A model generated the notes under the pieces. The model saw only the letters and a program-made list of their open reading frames with translations, made no database searches and was not told the DNA's origin. This document shows, piece after piece, positions 14,616-23,247 of a stretch of DNA of 24,541 nucleotides. Every line of letters begins with the position of its first letter. Within the stretch, counting starts at the first letter, position 1. The position numbers were made by a program, and so were the translations under genes. The stretch is from an uncultured Candidatus Saccharibacteria bacterium (GTDB lineage: Bacteria > Patescibacteriota > Saccharimonadia > Saccharimonadales > Saccharimonadaceae): contig CALIJO010000066.1 in NCBI GenBank assembly GCA_938017655.1, forward strand, positions 1-24,541, written 5' to 3'.

Positions 14616-15431
14616 TTTAATAGAGAATTAAAGATTTTCGTATTATTTTTAGGTTTGATCTCTTTTTCTAATTTAATTTTTAGTAATAATACGTTTGCCT
14701 TATTTACTCCTACACTTTCCGCTTCCGTGGATCAAGCCAATCTGCAGATAAATGGAAACCAAGTAATAAACAGTGCGAATAAAACCACAGAAATCCCACT
14801 AAGCCTTACAGTAAATACAAATAACAAGACTGGTTATACGGCAACATTAAGCTCCGAAACTGAAAACACTGCACTAACCAATGCAACTTCTACTGCTGGT
14901 GCAAAAATTAATTCGATTTCGTCCGCTGGGCCACTGGGAGATTTTTCTAATAATACTTGGGGTTACAAGTTTGGGTCGTCCACGAACTACGCACCGATCC
15001 CTGCACTTTCTACCCCAGCACAAATCTTGCAGACTACTGGAAAGACCAACGGCAACGAATCAAACCAGCTTAGTGTTGGCATGAAACTAAGCGATAATCT
15101 TGAAAGTGGCAGATATACGAATAAACTAATATTTTCCATTCTAACCAATAATTATAATCGTATCGCCATCATGACCGAAGGCCCAGATTTTAATACAAAA
15201 CTAAAATCCTTAGAAACCGCGACGAACAAAATCGAACATTTTAAGAAGAGCACTGTAGCGCCAGCTACTTCTATGAATGCCGTGAATGTTGAAGATGAAG
15301 CATCTGATTATGAAATTAAACTTTGGTTTAATCCGACCGATAAGACGGCTTATTATTATGCCGAACCAGAAAAAGTGTATTTAAATGCGGATAGCAGTAG
15401 GATGTTCTTTTTAAAATGGGATAATAAAGAT

Positions 15432-15650
15432 CTCTTAGAGATAGATCTCTTCAATTTCGATACCTCGAAGGTGACGGATATGAGCCGTATGTTTTACGAC
15501 TTACGTAACATTACCTCTCTTAATCTCTCCAATTTTGATACCTCGAAGGTGACGACTATGAACCGTATGTTTTCTGGCATGTCTAATCTCACCTCCCTTG
15601 ATCTCTCCAATTTCGATACCTCGAAGGTGACGACTATGGGTTCCATGGTT
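15432..15650 (+). repeat. 78-bp tandem repeats encoding BspA-type leucine-rich units
   Basis: Three units start at 15432, 15510 and 15588; the last is cut by TAG 15651. Each encodes 26 residues with core NFDTSKVT. Units 2 and 3 are nearly identical in DNA over the core, so copy number could change by recombination. Confidence 0.85.
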
Positions 15651-15947
15651 TAGCTCGATGAAATACCTAAGGATAAGCTAAAAACAATTTATGTGAACAA
15701 TGATTTTGATACCGCTAACCTTACGGATACTTATCTAATGTTTGCGAACCGCAAGAAGCTCCGTGGAGGAAACGGTTCTTATCTCGCTGATCCTTTAACG
15801 GCAGATAAAACCTGGCTCCGCATCGACGACCCAGCCCATGGCCGTCCCGGCTACTTCACCAGAAAGCCATAGGTAATCCGCGTAGAACCCTATACTCCAT
15901 CTTCTTATATTGTATTTATCTAAATCTTCCTGAGCTATTACGCTATC

Positions 15948-15976
15948 TCGACGAAACTCTTATTTTTTGCTATAAT
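15948..15976 (+). promoter_or_regulatory. uvrA promoter
   Basis: TCGACG (15948-15953), 17 bases, extended -10 TGCTATAAT (TATAAT 15971-15976). The ATG at 15994 lies 17 bases on, giving a leader of about ten bases. No LexA-type box was recognised. Confidence 0.6.
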
Positions 15977-15993
15977 ACTAACATAATTTGACC

Positions 15994-18954
15994 ATGGATA
16001 ACGAGATGAATTTAGAGAAAGAAATTAAAAACAAGGGGCTACTCTCTCCAGGCGGCAAAGCGCTCCTGAAGGACAATCCAGACAATTACATCAAGATTCG
16101 TGGGGCTAGGCAGAACAATCTGAAGAATATTGACCTCGATATCCCGCGCGATAAACTCGTGGTGATCACCGGGCTTTCTGGTTCTGGTAAATCTAGCCTC
16201 GCCTTCGATACGATTTACGCTGAAGGTCAGCGTCGTTACGTCGAATCGCTCTCTTCTTATGCCAGAATGTTTCTCGGTGTAATGGATAAACCAGACTTTG
16301 ATACGATTACCGGGCTTTCGCCAGCTATTTCTATTGACCAAAAGTCTACTTCCCGAAACCCTCGTTCTACTGTCGCTACAGTTACGGAAGTTTACGATTA
16401 TCTACGTCTACTTTTTGCCCGTGTCGGCGTACCGCATTGTCCGATTTGTCACCGCGAAGTATCTAAGCGCTCTGTCGAAGACATCGTCAATGAAGTCATG
16501 AAGCTTCCGATTGGTTCGAAATTGATGTTGCTTGCCCCAATCGTGCAACAGAAAAAAGGTGAATTTCTCCACATTTCTGAACAATACCTTCAAAAGGGTT
16601 TCTCTCGCGTGCGCGTGGATGGTGTAGTCTACGCCCTAGATGAATTTCCGACCCTTGAAAAACAGGAGCGCCATGATATTGAACTAGTAGTCGACCGTTT
16701 CATCCTGAATCCGGAACTTTATTCTCGCATTTCTAGCTCCATCGAGCAGGCTCTTGACCTTGGCCAGGGCTTAATCATGCTTCTAAAAATCAATGACAAT
16801 TCTTCCACTATCGAAGGTAAAAATCTCGGTAAATCGAATACCGAAGTTCTCACCTATTCCCAGCGTTACGCCTGTCCAGTTCACCCAGACGAATTGATTC
16901 CAGAACTCGAACCACGTCTCTTTTCCTTCAATGCCCCGCAAGGTGCATGCCCGACTTGTACTGGTCTCGGTACGCGCATGGAAATCGACCCAAATCTTGT
17001 ATTTAACCAAAATCTTACCATCGCCGAAGGTGGCATCCGTCCGTTTAAACGTGTACAAAGTGATTCCTGGTGGCTGAAGCGTCTCTCCGCCGTCGCTGCG
17101 CGCCATGGTTTTTCGATTCACGTACCAATTCGCGAACTCGCCGAAGAGCAAAAACATTTAATCCTTTATGGCACGGGTAATGAAAAATATGAAGTCAAAA
17201 TTTCTGGCTCCGGCAAGTTTAAGGATGGTGCGACCTATGAATCAATCTATGAAGGTGTCATCCCGACTCTTGAGCGCCGCCACAAGGAAACCGACTCGGA
17301 TTTTATGCGCAAGGACATCGAGCGATTTATGCGCGTGCATGAATGTCAGACCTGTCACGGTGCTAGATTAAAGCCAGTCGTGCTCGCTGTCACTATTCAC
17401 GGCCTCAATATTAATGATTTTTGTAATCTCGATGTCGATGCTATGCTCGATGTATTGTCGCAGGATCTCGAATTTACCGAAGCGGAAGCGCTGATTGCCC
17501 GCCCGATTCTCAAGGTAATTCGTGAACGAGTCAAATTCATGCAAGACGTCGGTCTAGGTTATCTCGAGCTTAGTCGTGCCGCCAATACTCTTTCTGGTGG
17601 AGAAGCTCAACGTATTCGCCTCGCCACCCAAATCGGTTCTGGCCTCCAGGGCGTGTTGTATGTGCTAGATGAACCGTCGATTGGTCTCCATCAACGCGAT
17701 AATGACAAATTAATCTCGACTTTAAGGCATCTGCGCGACCTTAGGAATACCGTGCTGGTGGTCGAACACGATGAGGATACTATGATGAGTGCAGATTATT
17801 TGATTGATATTGGTCCTGGGGCTGGTGCACGTGGTGGTCAGGTGATTTCCGCTGGTACGCCAGAAGAAATTGCGCATGACTCGGATTCGCTCACTGGTAA
17901 ATATTTATCCGGTGCTAAAAAAATCCCCGTACCTAAGGCCCGTCGTAAACCAAAGCTTAATCAATATCTCACCGTAGTAGGCGCGAGGGAAAATAACCTA
18001 AAAAATCTCACGGTCAAATTCCCCCTCGGGGTAATGACAGTGGTTTCTGGTGTTTCTGGCTCTGGTAAGTCCACTCTAGTTAATGAAATTTTAGCTAACG
18101 AATTACTCGCCCGTCTTCATCGTGCTCAAACTGTGGCTGGCGAACATGAACGCATCGACGGCATTGATAATCTCGATAAATGTATCGTGATAGACCAGAG
18201 TCCAATTGGTCGTACTCCTCGCTCGAATCCTGCCACCTATACGGGTGTCTTTACCGCCATCCGCGAACTTTTTGCCGCTCAACCAGAAGCAGAGATTCGT
18301 GGTTATAAGGCCGGTCGTTTCTCCTTTAATGTCAAGGGCGGTCGCTGTGAAACCTGCCAAGGTGACGGCGTGAATAAGATTGAAATGCACTTCCTGCCAG
18401 ATGTTTATGTGACTTGTCCGACCTGTCATGGTAAGCGCTATAATCGTGAGGCCCTCGAGGTAAAATATAAGGGTAAGGATATTTCTGATGTCTTAAATAT
18501 GACCATCGATGAGGCGGTGGAGTTCTTCGAAAATATTCCTGCTATCGCTAATAAACTGAAGACTATTCAAGAGGTCGGCCTCGGTTATATTCGTCTCGGT
18601 CAATCCGCCACTACTTTCTCGGGTGGTGAAGCCCAACGTATCAAAATCGCCACCGAGCTTTCTCGTCGTTCCACCGGTAAAACTCTCTATATTCTAGATG
18701 AGCCAACCACCGGTTTGCATACTGATGATGTGAATCGTTTGTTAAAAATCCTAGATCGTCTAGTTGCCGGCGGTAATACCATGGTTATTATCGAACATAA
18801 TCTACATGTGATTAAAAGTGCCGACTGGATTATCGATATGGGTCCAGAAGGTGGTCAACATGGTGGTCAAATTATCGCCGAGGGTACACCAGAACAAATC
18901 GCTAAAAATGATCAAACGCCAACCGGCATCTACCTCCGCGAGTTTCTCAAGTAA
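15994..18954 (+). CDS. uvrA: UvrABC excinuclease subunit A
   Basis: UvrA is the damage-sensing ATPase that loads UvrB in nucleotide excision repair. This copy is full-length (986 residues). The first ATPase half has Walker A GLSGSGKS (60-67), a UvrB-binding/zinc region with CPICH, the insertion domain with CPTCTGLG and [11 protein letters not shown] zinc cysteines, and the signature [12 protein letters not shown] with Walker [14 protein letters not shown]. The second half has GVSGSGKST, the zinc module [16 protein letters not shown] with [10 protein letters not shown], then [12 protein letters not shown] and [11 protein letters not shown]. No key residue is missing. I chose ATG 15994; TTG 15988 would add two residues and ATG 16009 would remove five. 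A two-way terminator follows. uvrC lies 13.6 kb away and is not in an operon with it. Confidence 0.97.
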   Translation: MDNEMNLEKEIKNKGLLSPGGKALLKDNPDNYIKIRGARQNNLKNIDLDIPRDKLVVITGLSGSGKSSLAFDTIYAEGQRRYVESLSSYARMFLGVMDKPDFDTITGLSPAISIDQKSTSRNPRSTVATVTEVYDYLRLLFARVGVPHCPICHREVSKRSVEDIVNEVMKLPIGSKLMLLAPIVQQKKGEFLHISEQYLQKGFSRVRVDGVVYALDEFPTLEKQERHDIELVVDRFILNPELYSRISSSIEQALDLGQGLIMLLKINDNSSTIEGKNLGKSNTEVLTYSQRYACPVHPDELIPELEPRLFSFNAPQGACPTCTGLGTRMEIDPNLVFNQNLTIAEGGIRPFKRVQSDSWWLKRLSAVAARHGFSIHVPIRELAEEQKHLILYGTGNEKYEVKISGSGKFKDGATYESIYEGVIPTLERRHKETDSDFMRKDIERFMRVHECQTCHGARLKPVVLAVTIHGLNINDFCNLDVDAMLDVLSQDLEFTEAEALIARPILKVIRERVKFMQDVGLGYLELSRAANTLSGGEAQRIRLATQIGSGLQGVLYVLDEPSIGLHQRDNDKLISTLRHLRDLRNTVLVVEHDEDTMMSADYLIDIGPGAGARGGQVISAGTPEEIAHDSDSLTGKYLSGAKKIPVPKARRKPKLNQYLTVVGARENNLKNLTVKFPLGVMTVVSGVSGSGKSTLVNEILANELLARLHRAQTVAGEHERIDGIDNLDKCIVIDQSPIGRTPRSNPATYTGVFTAIRELFAAQPEAEIRGYKAGRFSFNVKGGRCETCQGDGVNKIEMHFLPDVYVTCPTCHGKRYNREALEVKYKGKDISDVLNMTIDEAVEFFENIPAIANKLKTIQEVGLGYIRLGQSATTFSGGEAQRIKIATELSRRSTGKTLYILDEPTTGLHTDDVNRLLKILDRLVAGGNTMVIIEHNLHVIKSADWIIDMGPEGGQHGGQIIAEGTPEQIAKNDQTPTGIYLREFLK

Positions 18955-18988
18955 AACCCGCTCTTTAGCTTAAGTATTGCAGCATTTC

Positions 18989-19018
18989 AAAAATCCCTAG
19001 TCAGACTAGGGATTTTTT
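18989..19018. terminator. Bidirectional terminator between convergent genes
   Basis: A 13-bp perfect stem (18989-19001 with 19005-19017), loop CAG, with an A run on the left arm and six T on the right, so it can stop transcripts from both uvrA and the leftward operon. Confidence 0.88.
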
Positions 19019-19035
19019 GAATCGGAGCTTATCCA

Positions 19036-19077
19036 GTAGTTTATCTTATCTACTTATTCGGTAGATTATCTTATCTA
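19036..19077. repeat. Short tandem duplication at the end of the leftward operon
   Basis: Two 17-bp copies, 19036-19052 and 19061-19077, differ at one base (core TTATCTTATCTA) with a period of 25. The second covers the stop codon of the leftward gene, so the first looks like a slip duplication of the gene's end. Confidence 0.6.
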
Positions 19078-19946
19078 ATCGCTAAGGCTTCGCGCAGCTT
19101 ATCGGATAATTGTTGGATTTTTAGGGTTTTATTGGCCTTTGAATTTTCGACATTAATTTTCGAAAGCATCAGGGCGCGCTGTAGATTCCAGTCTGTAATT
19201 AGTGCAGAGAAAATTGTGCCCGCAATAATCGTCGCGGCGACGTCACGTGTCACTTTTATGTCCTTGTTTTGAAAATCTTCCTTAAAAACCCCAGCTAAAA
19301 TTTGATTTTCGGTTATATAAATTAGCTTCAAAGTCGAAAGCGTACCTAAAATTTGTTTAATTTTCATCATTTGGGATTTTTTACCCATTACAAACACGAT
19401 TTCTGCTCGTCGTAGGAGACGATAAAAAGTCGTCAAGTTGGTCTTGCTTAAATCTGGCGCATTTAATAATTTTGGCAGCTCCGAGCGATCAAAACACCAA
19501 GCTAGTTTAGTCTTTGGATGCGTCTCGAGATAATCCAAAATCGCCTTAATTTGCACATTATTTAATTCCGCCGACCAATCGATATAAATGTAATCAAATT
19601 TCGCCGTGCGTTTTTCTAAAATTTTGCTATTAAAATCACATTGTTTGACAAATTCCGGCGCCAAGTTTGTATAGTTATTTTTCGAAAGTAAAATATATTG
19701 AAAATCGTCACAGGTTTCGGGATTTTCCGGACTAAAAGCCGTCTCCGTCTCGATACGAAAATTCGAAATTACCTCATCGGCCAGCTTCTGCCCGGTCATG
19801 ATACTGAAGCGATCGTTATAATATTTTTCACTACCATCGTAAACTAAATCGAGGTGCGCATTCTGGTTTTTGTCCAGTTCAAAATTTTTGGCATCCAGAG
19901 AAAGATAAACGTTTTTAATATTTTTACCAATAATTAATACTTTCAT
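19071..19946 (-). CDS. Uncharacterised protein, possible degenerate PfkB/ribokinase-fold protein
   Basis: The 291 residues open with MKVLIIGKNIKNVYLSLD, the shape of a first strand of PfkB-type sugar kinases. In the middle IYIDWSAEL and RRAEIVFVMGKKS also fit that fold. Near the C-terminus TRDVAATIIAGTIFSALI stands where kinases have the (D)TxGAGD..xAG anion-hole/catalytic motif. If the relationship is real, the GAGD sequence with its catalytic Asp is lost (DVAA), so the protein would not phosphorylate sugars in the usual way. No signal peptide or membrane helix. Its ATG overlaps the TGA of the pseudouridine synthase gene (ATGA, 19943-19946), with GAGGTGG upstream, so it is translationally coupled as the last gene of the operon. 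The fold call is weak. Confidence 0.45.
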   Translation of the reverse strand: MKVLIIGKNIKNVYLSLDAKNFELDKNQNAHLDLVYDGSEKYYNDRFSIMTGQKLADEVISNFRIETETAFSPENPETCDDFQYILLSKNNYTNLAPEFVKQCDFNSKILEKRTAKFDYIYIDWSAELNNVQIKAILDYLETHPKTKLAWCFDRSELPKLLNAPDLSKTNLTTFYRLLRRAEIVFVMGKKSQMMKIKQILGTLSTLKLIYITENQILAGVFKEDFQNKDIKVTRDVAATIIAGTIFSALITDWNLQRALMLSKINVENSKANKTLKIQQLSDKLREALAIR

Positions 19947-20626
19947 CTTTTCTCCACCTCTTTAAATTCACCATCCTTTAAGTTTTCTAGCGTGTATCGC
20001 CCAAATTCAATGCGATGTAGCTCCACCACTTTGTACCCTACCGCCAGGAAAGTACGGCGGATTTGACGATTTCGCCCTTCGCTCATTTCTACTAAGAATG
20101 TGCAACCACTCGGGTCAGAATCTTCCTTTTTAAGGAATAATTTACTCTTGCCATCCGGTAAATCAATGCCCATATCGGAAATCATTTGCTGGTGGAGTGG
20201 TGCGAGTGGACGATTTAATCTCACGATGTAACTCTTAATCTTAAAAAATTTTGGATGCGTCATCGAAAAAGCGAAATCACCGTCGTTGGTTAGTAAAATC
20301 AGTCCCGAGCTATCCTTATCAAGTCTCCCCACAGTCTTCAAGCCCTGATATTTTTCTGGCAAAAGTTCAAAAAGAGTCGGCGTCTCACCCTGGCGCTTTT
20401 TGGAGCAAACATATCCTACGGGCTTATTTAGGATTAGATAAGTAAAACCTTTAAGCTCCTCAATTTTTTGACCGTCCAAAAAAATCTCATCGCGTGTTTC
20501 ATCGAATCGACGGCCTAAAATGGCAACTTCCTGGTTGATTTTTACGCGACCAGCCGCGATGAGATTATCGGCTTCGCGACGCGAAACGCCAGTTTGTTCG
20601 GCTAAAAATTTATTTAATCTATACAT
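19943..20626 (-). CDS. RluB/RsuA family 23S/16S rRNA pseudouridine synthase
   Basis: This enzyme family turns selected uridines of rRNA into pseudouridine. An S4 RNA-binding domain (about 1-55: LNKFLAEQTGVSRREADNLI) is followed by the catalytic domain with GRLDKDSSGLILLTNDGD; Asp103 is the catalytic aspartate. LNKPVGYVCS (67-76) and EGRNRQIRRTF near 195 are the other family blocks. Normal length at 227 residues. Whether the target is 16S (RsuA) or 23S (RluB) cannot be settled here. The gene starts inside the last codons of the response regulator (8-base overlap) and ends in an ATGA overlap with the next gene. Its TGA stop shows that TGA terminates in this genome. Confidence 0.93.
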   Translation of the reverse strand: MYRLNKFLAEQTGVSRREADNLIAAGRVKINQEVAILGRRFDETRDEIFLDGQKIEELKGFTYLILNKPVGYVCSKKRQGETPTLFELLPEKYQGLKTVGRLDKDSSGLILLTNDGDFAFSMTHPKFFKIKSYIVRLNRPLAPLHQQMISDMGIDLPDGKSKLFLKKEDSDPSGCTFLVEMSEGRNRQIRRTFLAVGYKVVELHRIEFGRYTLENLKDGEFKEVEKR

Positions 20627-21308
20627 TACCTAAAAATGGGTTAGAGTTATTGACTGGCGATTGAACTGGTGTAACTGGCTGAGTTTGGGTAGCTAGTTGT
20701 GTCGGAGTGGTCGGCTGAGCTTGCGTAGCTGGTTGTGCAGATACAAAAGGTTGAGCTGACACGGCTGATTGCGCTGATGAGATAGACTGCATCGGAGCTT
20801 GTGTCTGTATTGCAGTTTTGGCTGGCGAGGCAGATTGCGCTGGCACTGCGACTGGGGCCTGTGCTGGCGTAGCCGCGAATTGAGTCATCATATTATCTGT
20901 GGTTGGAGCAGCGGTTGCTGTAGTAGCCGGTGTACCATTTGCGTCATTTAAGACTTCATGAACGGCATTCACTACATCTTCGATACCGACTTGGGATTTC
21001 ACAAGGAAGCGATCTGCTCCAAGCGATTCGCCACGGGCTTTTTGGTCATCCGCTGAAAGTGCGGTCATCATAATGACCTTAATATTGGCAGTTTCAGGCG
21101 TCGAACGCAAAATATCGAGCATATCAAAGCCTGAAATTTTTGGCATCATCACGTCGGAAATAATCAAGTCTGGGCGCTCTTTTACCGCTAAGGCGAGAGC
21201 TGCTTCACCGTCACCCGCGGAAGCAATTTCGTAGCCTTCCGCCGTTAATCTAATTCCGTAAATCTCGCGTAAGCTTTGGTCGTCTTCAACTAATAAAATT
21301 TTTGTCAT
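20619..21308 (-). CDS. Response regulator, receiver domain plus disordered tail
   Basis: Residues 1-122 form a complete receiver domain: acidic pair Asp9/Asp10, phospho-acceptor Asp52 in ISDVMMPKISG, Thr82 in MMTALS, Lys104 in FLVKSQ. After it there is no DNA-binding or enzymatic output domain, only about 105 residues rich in Ala, Gln, Thr, Pro, Ser and Val with short repeats (PTTPTQLATQTQPVTPVQ and similar), probably disordered. AAGGAGA before the ATG overlaps the stop of the kinase gene ten bases upstream, so the pair is co-expressed and the kinase is its obvious partner. A stand-alone receiver could act by protein contact or be a phosphate sink; the tail resembles that of the kinase. Confidence 0.93.
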   Translation of the reverse strand: MTKILLVEDDQSLREIYGIRLTAEGYEIASAGDGEAALALAVKERPDLIISDVMMPKISGFDMLDILRSTPETANIKVIMMTALSADDQKARGESLGADRFLVKSQVGIEDVVNAVHEVLNDANGTPATTATAAPTTDNMMTQFAATPAQAPVAVPAQSASPAKTAIQTQAPMQSISSAQSAVSAQPFVSAQPATQAQPTTPTQLATQTQPVTPVQSPVNNSNPFLGNV

Positions 21309-21317
21309 CTTCTCTCC

Positions 21318-23189
21318 TTACTTATTTAAGATGTTTGGGTTAGTTGGCGTAATTGGTGGGGTAGGCATAGCTGAGTTAATCGTTGGGGCTGAAACTGGGG
21401 AAGGATTAATTGGGGTAGCCGGTGTGTTTTGTGCTGGACTTGCCATATCATGTGCTGGACTTGTTACGCCTTGCGTTGGGGTTACTGGATTTTGCGCCGA
21501 AGCAGTCACGGTTTGTGCTGGACTTACTGGGTTTTGTATGAATGGATTAGCCTGTACTACGGGATTGGCTTGTGTGGCCGGTGCAGTTGGTGCATTAGTA
21601 GCTGATGGAGCTGGCGCTGGCGCCTGAGTTGGTGCAGACGAAGCTGTTGGTGTCTGTGCTGGCGCAGATGGCATGACTGGCGCCACAGGAGTTGCCGGAA
21701 CCGCAGGGGTGGACAGTGCGGTTGGTTCTATCGGAGCTGGCGCTGGCGCCTGAGTTGGCGTAGTCGACGCTGTTGGTGCTTGCATAGGTGCTTCAGTTTG
21801 CATCGGTGTATTCATTGTTGCCGATACTGGCGCTGCTACTGGGGCTGGCGTGGTCGTCTCAGTCGGGAACTGCATTGGCGCCGGAGCTTGGTTCTCACTA
21901 GGCGCGGAGACGCTAGGAGTAGATATATTAGGGGTAGAAGCGACGGTATTTTGTGGTGTCATCGCTTGAGTGTTGGCTTCGATTTGTTTGCGGCGCAGAT
22001 ATTCTTCATAGGTGAGACGAGGGAAGGCTACATAAAAAGTCGACCCTTCACCGAAGGTACTTTCCACCCAAGTCGAACCGCTCATGGCTTCTACACGTTC
22101 CTTCACGATATAGAGACCTAGTCCCGTTCCGCCAATCGTGCGAGTTTCTGAATTATCCGCGCGATAGAATTTTTGGAACACGTGTTTGCTATCTTCTGGG
22201 GAAATCCCAATCCCGGTATCCGTCACATTAATCAAAACACGGTCGCCATCGCCGCGCACATTTACCCAAATTCCACCCCCGTTGTTAGTGTATTTGATGG
22301 CGTTTTCGATCAGGTTATTAATAATCTCACGCAGAAAATCCACATCGACCGCCGCAAAAACCTCTTGATTAATCACGCGTCCGCCATTCATATTGGCGGA
22401 AGAGGAGGAACCAAAAGTGAAGTGAATATTTTTTTCGCTCATTTTCGGAATTTGGCCCTCAGCAATCGAGCGGACCGTCGAAGTTACTTCAATCGGCGTG
22501 AGGTGGGCTTTGATTCTTTTATCATCAAGTTTCGTTACATCTAATAGATCTCTGAATAATTTACCGAGATGCTGAGATGATTTCTTCGCTTCTTCTAGGT
22601 ATTTTTTCGCACGTTCGTCGATGGTGGCGGTTTTTGGATTCAGGGCCAACCCCAGATACCCTTCGATGGAAGCTACTGGTGTGCGCATTTCGTGAGAAGC
22701 CGTCGAAATAAATTCGGCTTGCTCACTCTCAGCCTCAAGTTCGGAAGTAATATCATAAAAAGTTACGATGCGTTCATTTTTGGGTGAATGTGCCGTAATA
22801 ACTTTGAACGCCACGGGCTTTTTTTGACCTTGCAAATTAACTAAGAAATATCCGCGCGTGGTGTAATTTTGGCCATTATTTACCGCATAGAAAACCAGGT
22901 TATTTTGCGCTGGAATCGCTACACCTTGGCCATTTTCAAGTTTCAAAATATCTTCTAATTTGGCACCTAAGAAGTTTTGCGCCATTTGCCCGCCCAGTAA
23001 ACTTACCGCCGCCGGATTAATATATTCAATTACTCCAGTCGGCAACACAATAATTACGCCACTATCAGTCGTATTTAGTACTAGATTGGCTAAAATTTCT
23101 GCACTCTCCGCACCTGACACCGCGCCACCAGCACTATTTACGCCTGCCTGTGCGCCCGGTCCTTTTTTAATAAAATCAAAGATACTCAT
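21318..23189 (-). CDS. Soluble PAS-domain sensor histidine kinase with long Pro/Ala/Thr/Gln-rich tail
   Basis: Domains in order: a PAS domain (about 28-150; GVIIVLPTGVIEYINPAAV), HisKA with phospho-acceptor His166 in STASHEMRTP, and HATPase with N-box Asn295 (NNLIENAIKY), G1 DTGIG (314-318), F-box FQKFYR and G2 GTGLGLYIV (354-362). The kinase core ends near 390. The last 230 residues are low complexity (TPTQAPAPAP-like words repeated), likely disordered. There is no membrane helix or signal peptide, so it senses something inside the cell, or binds the envelope through partners. The ATG at 23189 follows an extended -10 box (TATGCTAAAAT, minus strand) by seven bases. It heads a four-gene operon with its regulator, the pseudouridine synthase and the unknown protein. 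The signal is unknown. Confidence 0.94.
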   Translation of the reverse strand: MSIFDFIKKGPGAQAGVNSAGGAVSGAESAEILANLVLNTTDSGVIIVLPTGVIEYINPAAVSLLGGQMAQNFLGAKLEDILKLENGQGVAIPAQNNLVFYAVNNGQNYTTRGYFLVNLQGQKKPVAFKVITAHSPKNERIVTFYDITSELEAESEQAEFISTASHEMRTPVASIEGYLGLALNPKTATIDERAKKYLEEAKKSSQHLGKLFRDLLDVTKLDDKRIKAHLTPIEVTSTVRSIAEGQIPKMSEKNIHFTFGSSSSANMNGGRVINQEVFAAVDVDFLREIINNLIENAIKYTNNGGGIWVNVRGDGDRVLINVTDTGIGISPEDSKHVFQKFYRADNSETRTIGGTGLGLYIVKERVEAMSGSTWVESTFGEGSTFYVAFPRLTYEEYLRRKQIEANTQAMTPQNTVASTPNISTPSVSAPSENQAPAPMQFPTETTTPAPVAAPVSATMNTPMQTEAPMQAPTASTTPTQAPAPAPIEPTALSTPAVPATPVAPVMPSAPAQTPTASSAPTQAPAPAPSATNAPTAPATQANPVVQANPFIQNPVSPAQTVTASAQNPVTPTQGVTSPAHDMASPAQNTPATPINPSPVSAPTINSAMPTPPITPTNPNILNK

Positions 23190-23206
23190 TAAGCTTATTT
23201 TAGCAT
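23190..23206 (-). promoter_or_regulatory. Promoter of the histidine-kinase operon, leaderless
   Basis: On the minus strand TATGCTAAAAT has its hexamer at 23202-23197, then seven bases, then ATG at 23189. The neighbouring rightward promoter starts within about 35 bases, so the two may compete for polymerase. Confidence 0.55.
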
Positions 23207-23213
23207 AAACTTA

Positions 23214-23247
23214 TTGGTTCAGTGCAAATATATGTTAAAATCGATGT
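23214..23247 (+). promoter_or_regulatory. Promoter of the baseplate-J-like gene, leaderless
   Basis: TTGGTT (23214-23219), 16 bases, then extended -10 TATGTTAAAAT with hexamer 23236-23241, six bases and ATG at 23248. It overlaps the upstream region of the divergent kinase promoter. Confidence 0.55.

Larger units (their letters stand above)
14569..15872 (+). pseudogene. BspA-like (DUF285 repeat) surface protein, off by poly-G frame and in-frame TAG
   Basis: From ATG 14569 the frame runs through 12 G (14604-14615) into a stop at 14629-14631. Behind the G tract another frame gives a textbook signal peptide (FNRELKIFVLFLGLIS, then SNNTFA), then an exported beta-rich region and 26-residue leucine-rich repeats with core NFDTSKVT..M..MF, the BspA/DUF285 type seen on host-binding surface proteins. 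With 10 or 13 G the start would join this frame: MNGKKLTQVNLMGGGG then the signal peptide. A TAG at 15651-15653 cuts the third repeat. The same frame continues to 15872 with sensible sequence (KTIYVNNDFDTANLTDTY, then TRKP). The TTG at 14655 lies inside the hydrophobic core and is a poor start. Whole length about 435 codons. Either a phase-variable adhesin that has also picked up a stop, or a decaying copy. Confidence 0.85.

Noticed and set aside
15432..15650. 78-bp repeats as a CRISPR array
   Set aside because: The repeats are contiguous, in frame and code for DUF285 leucine-rich units; there are no unique spacers and no cas genes.
19943..19945. Alternative genetic code with TGA read as glycine
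   Set aside because: TGA is the natural end of the pseudouridine synthase gene in an ATGA overlap, and the other genes are complete without reading through TGA.
21331..21627. Gly/Val/Ala-rich plus-strand frame opposite the kinase tail
   Set aside because: It is the complement of the Pro/Ala/Thr-rich low-complexity tail and repeats only because the tail does.
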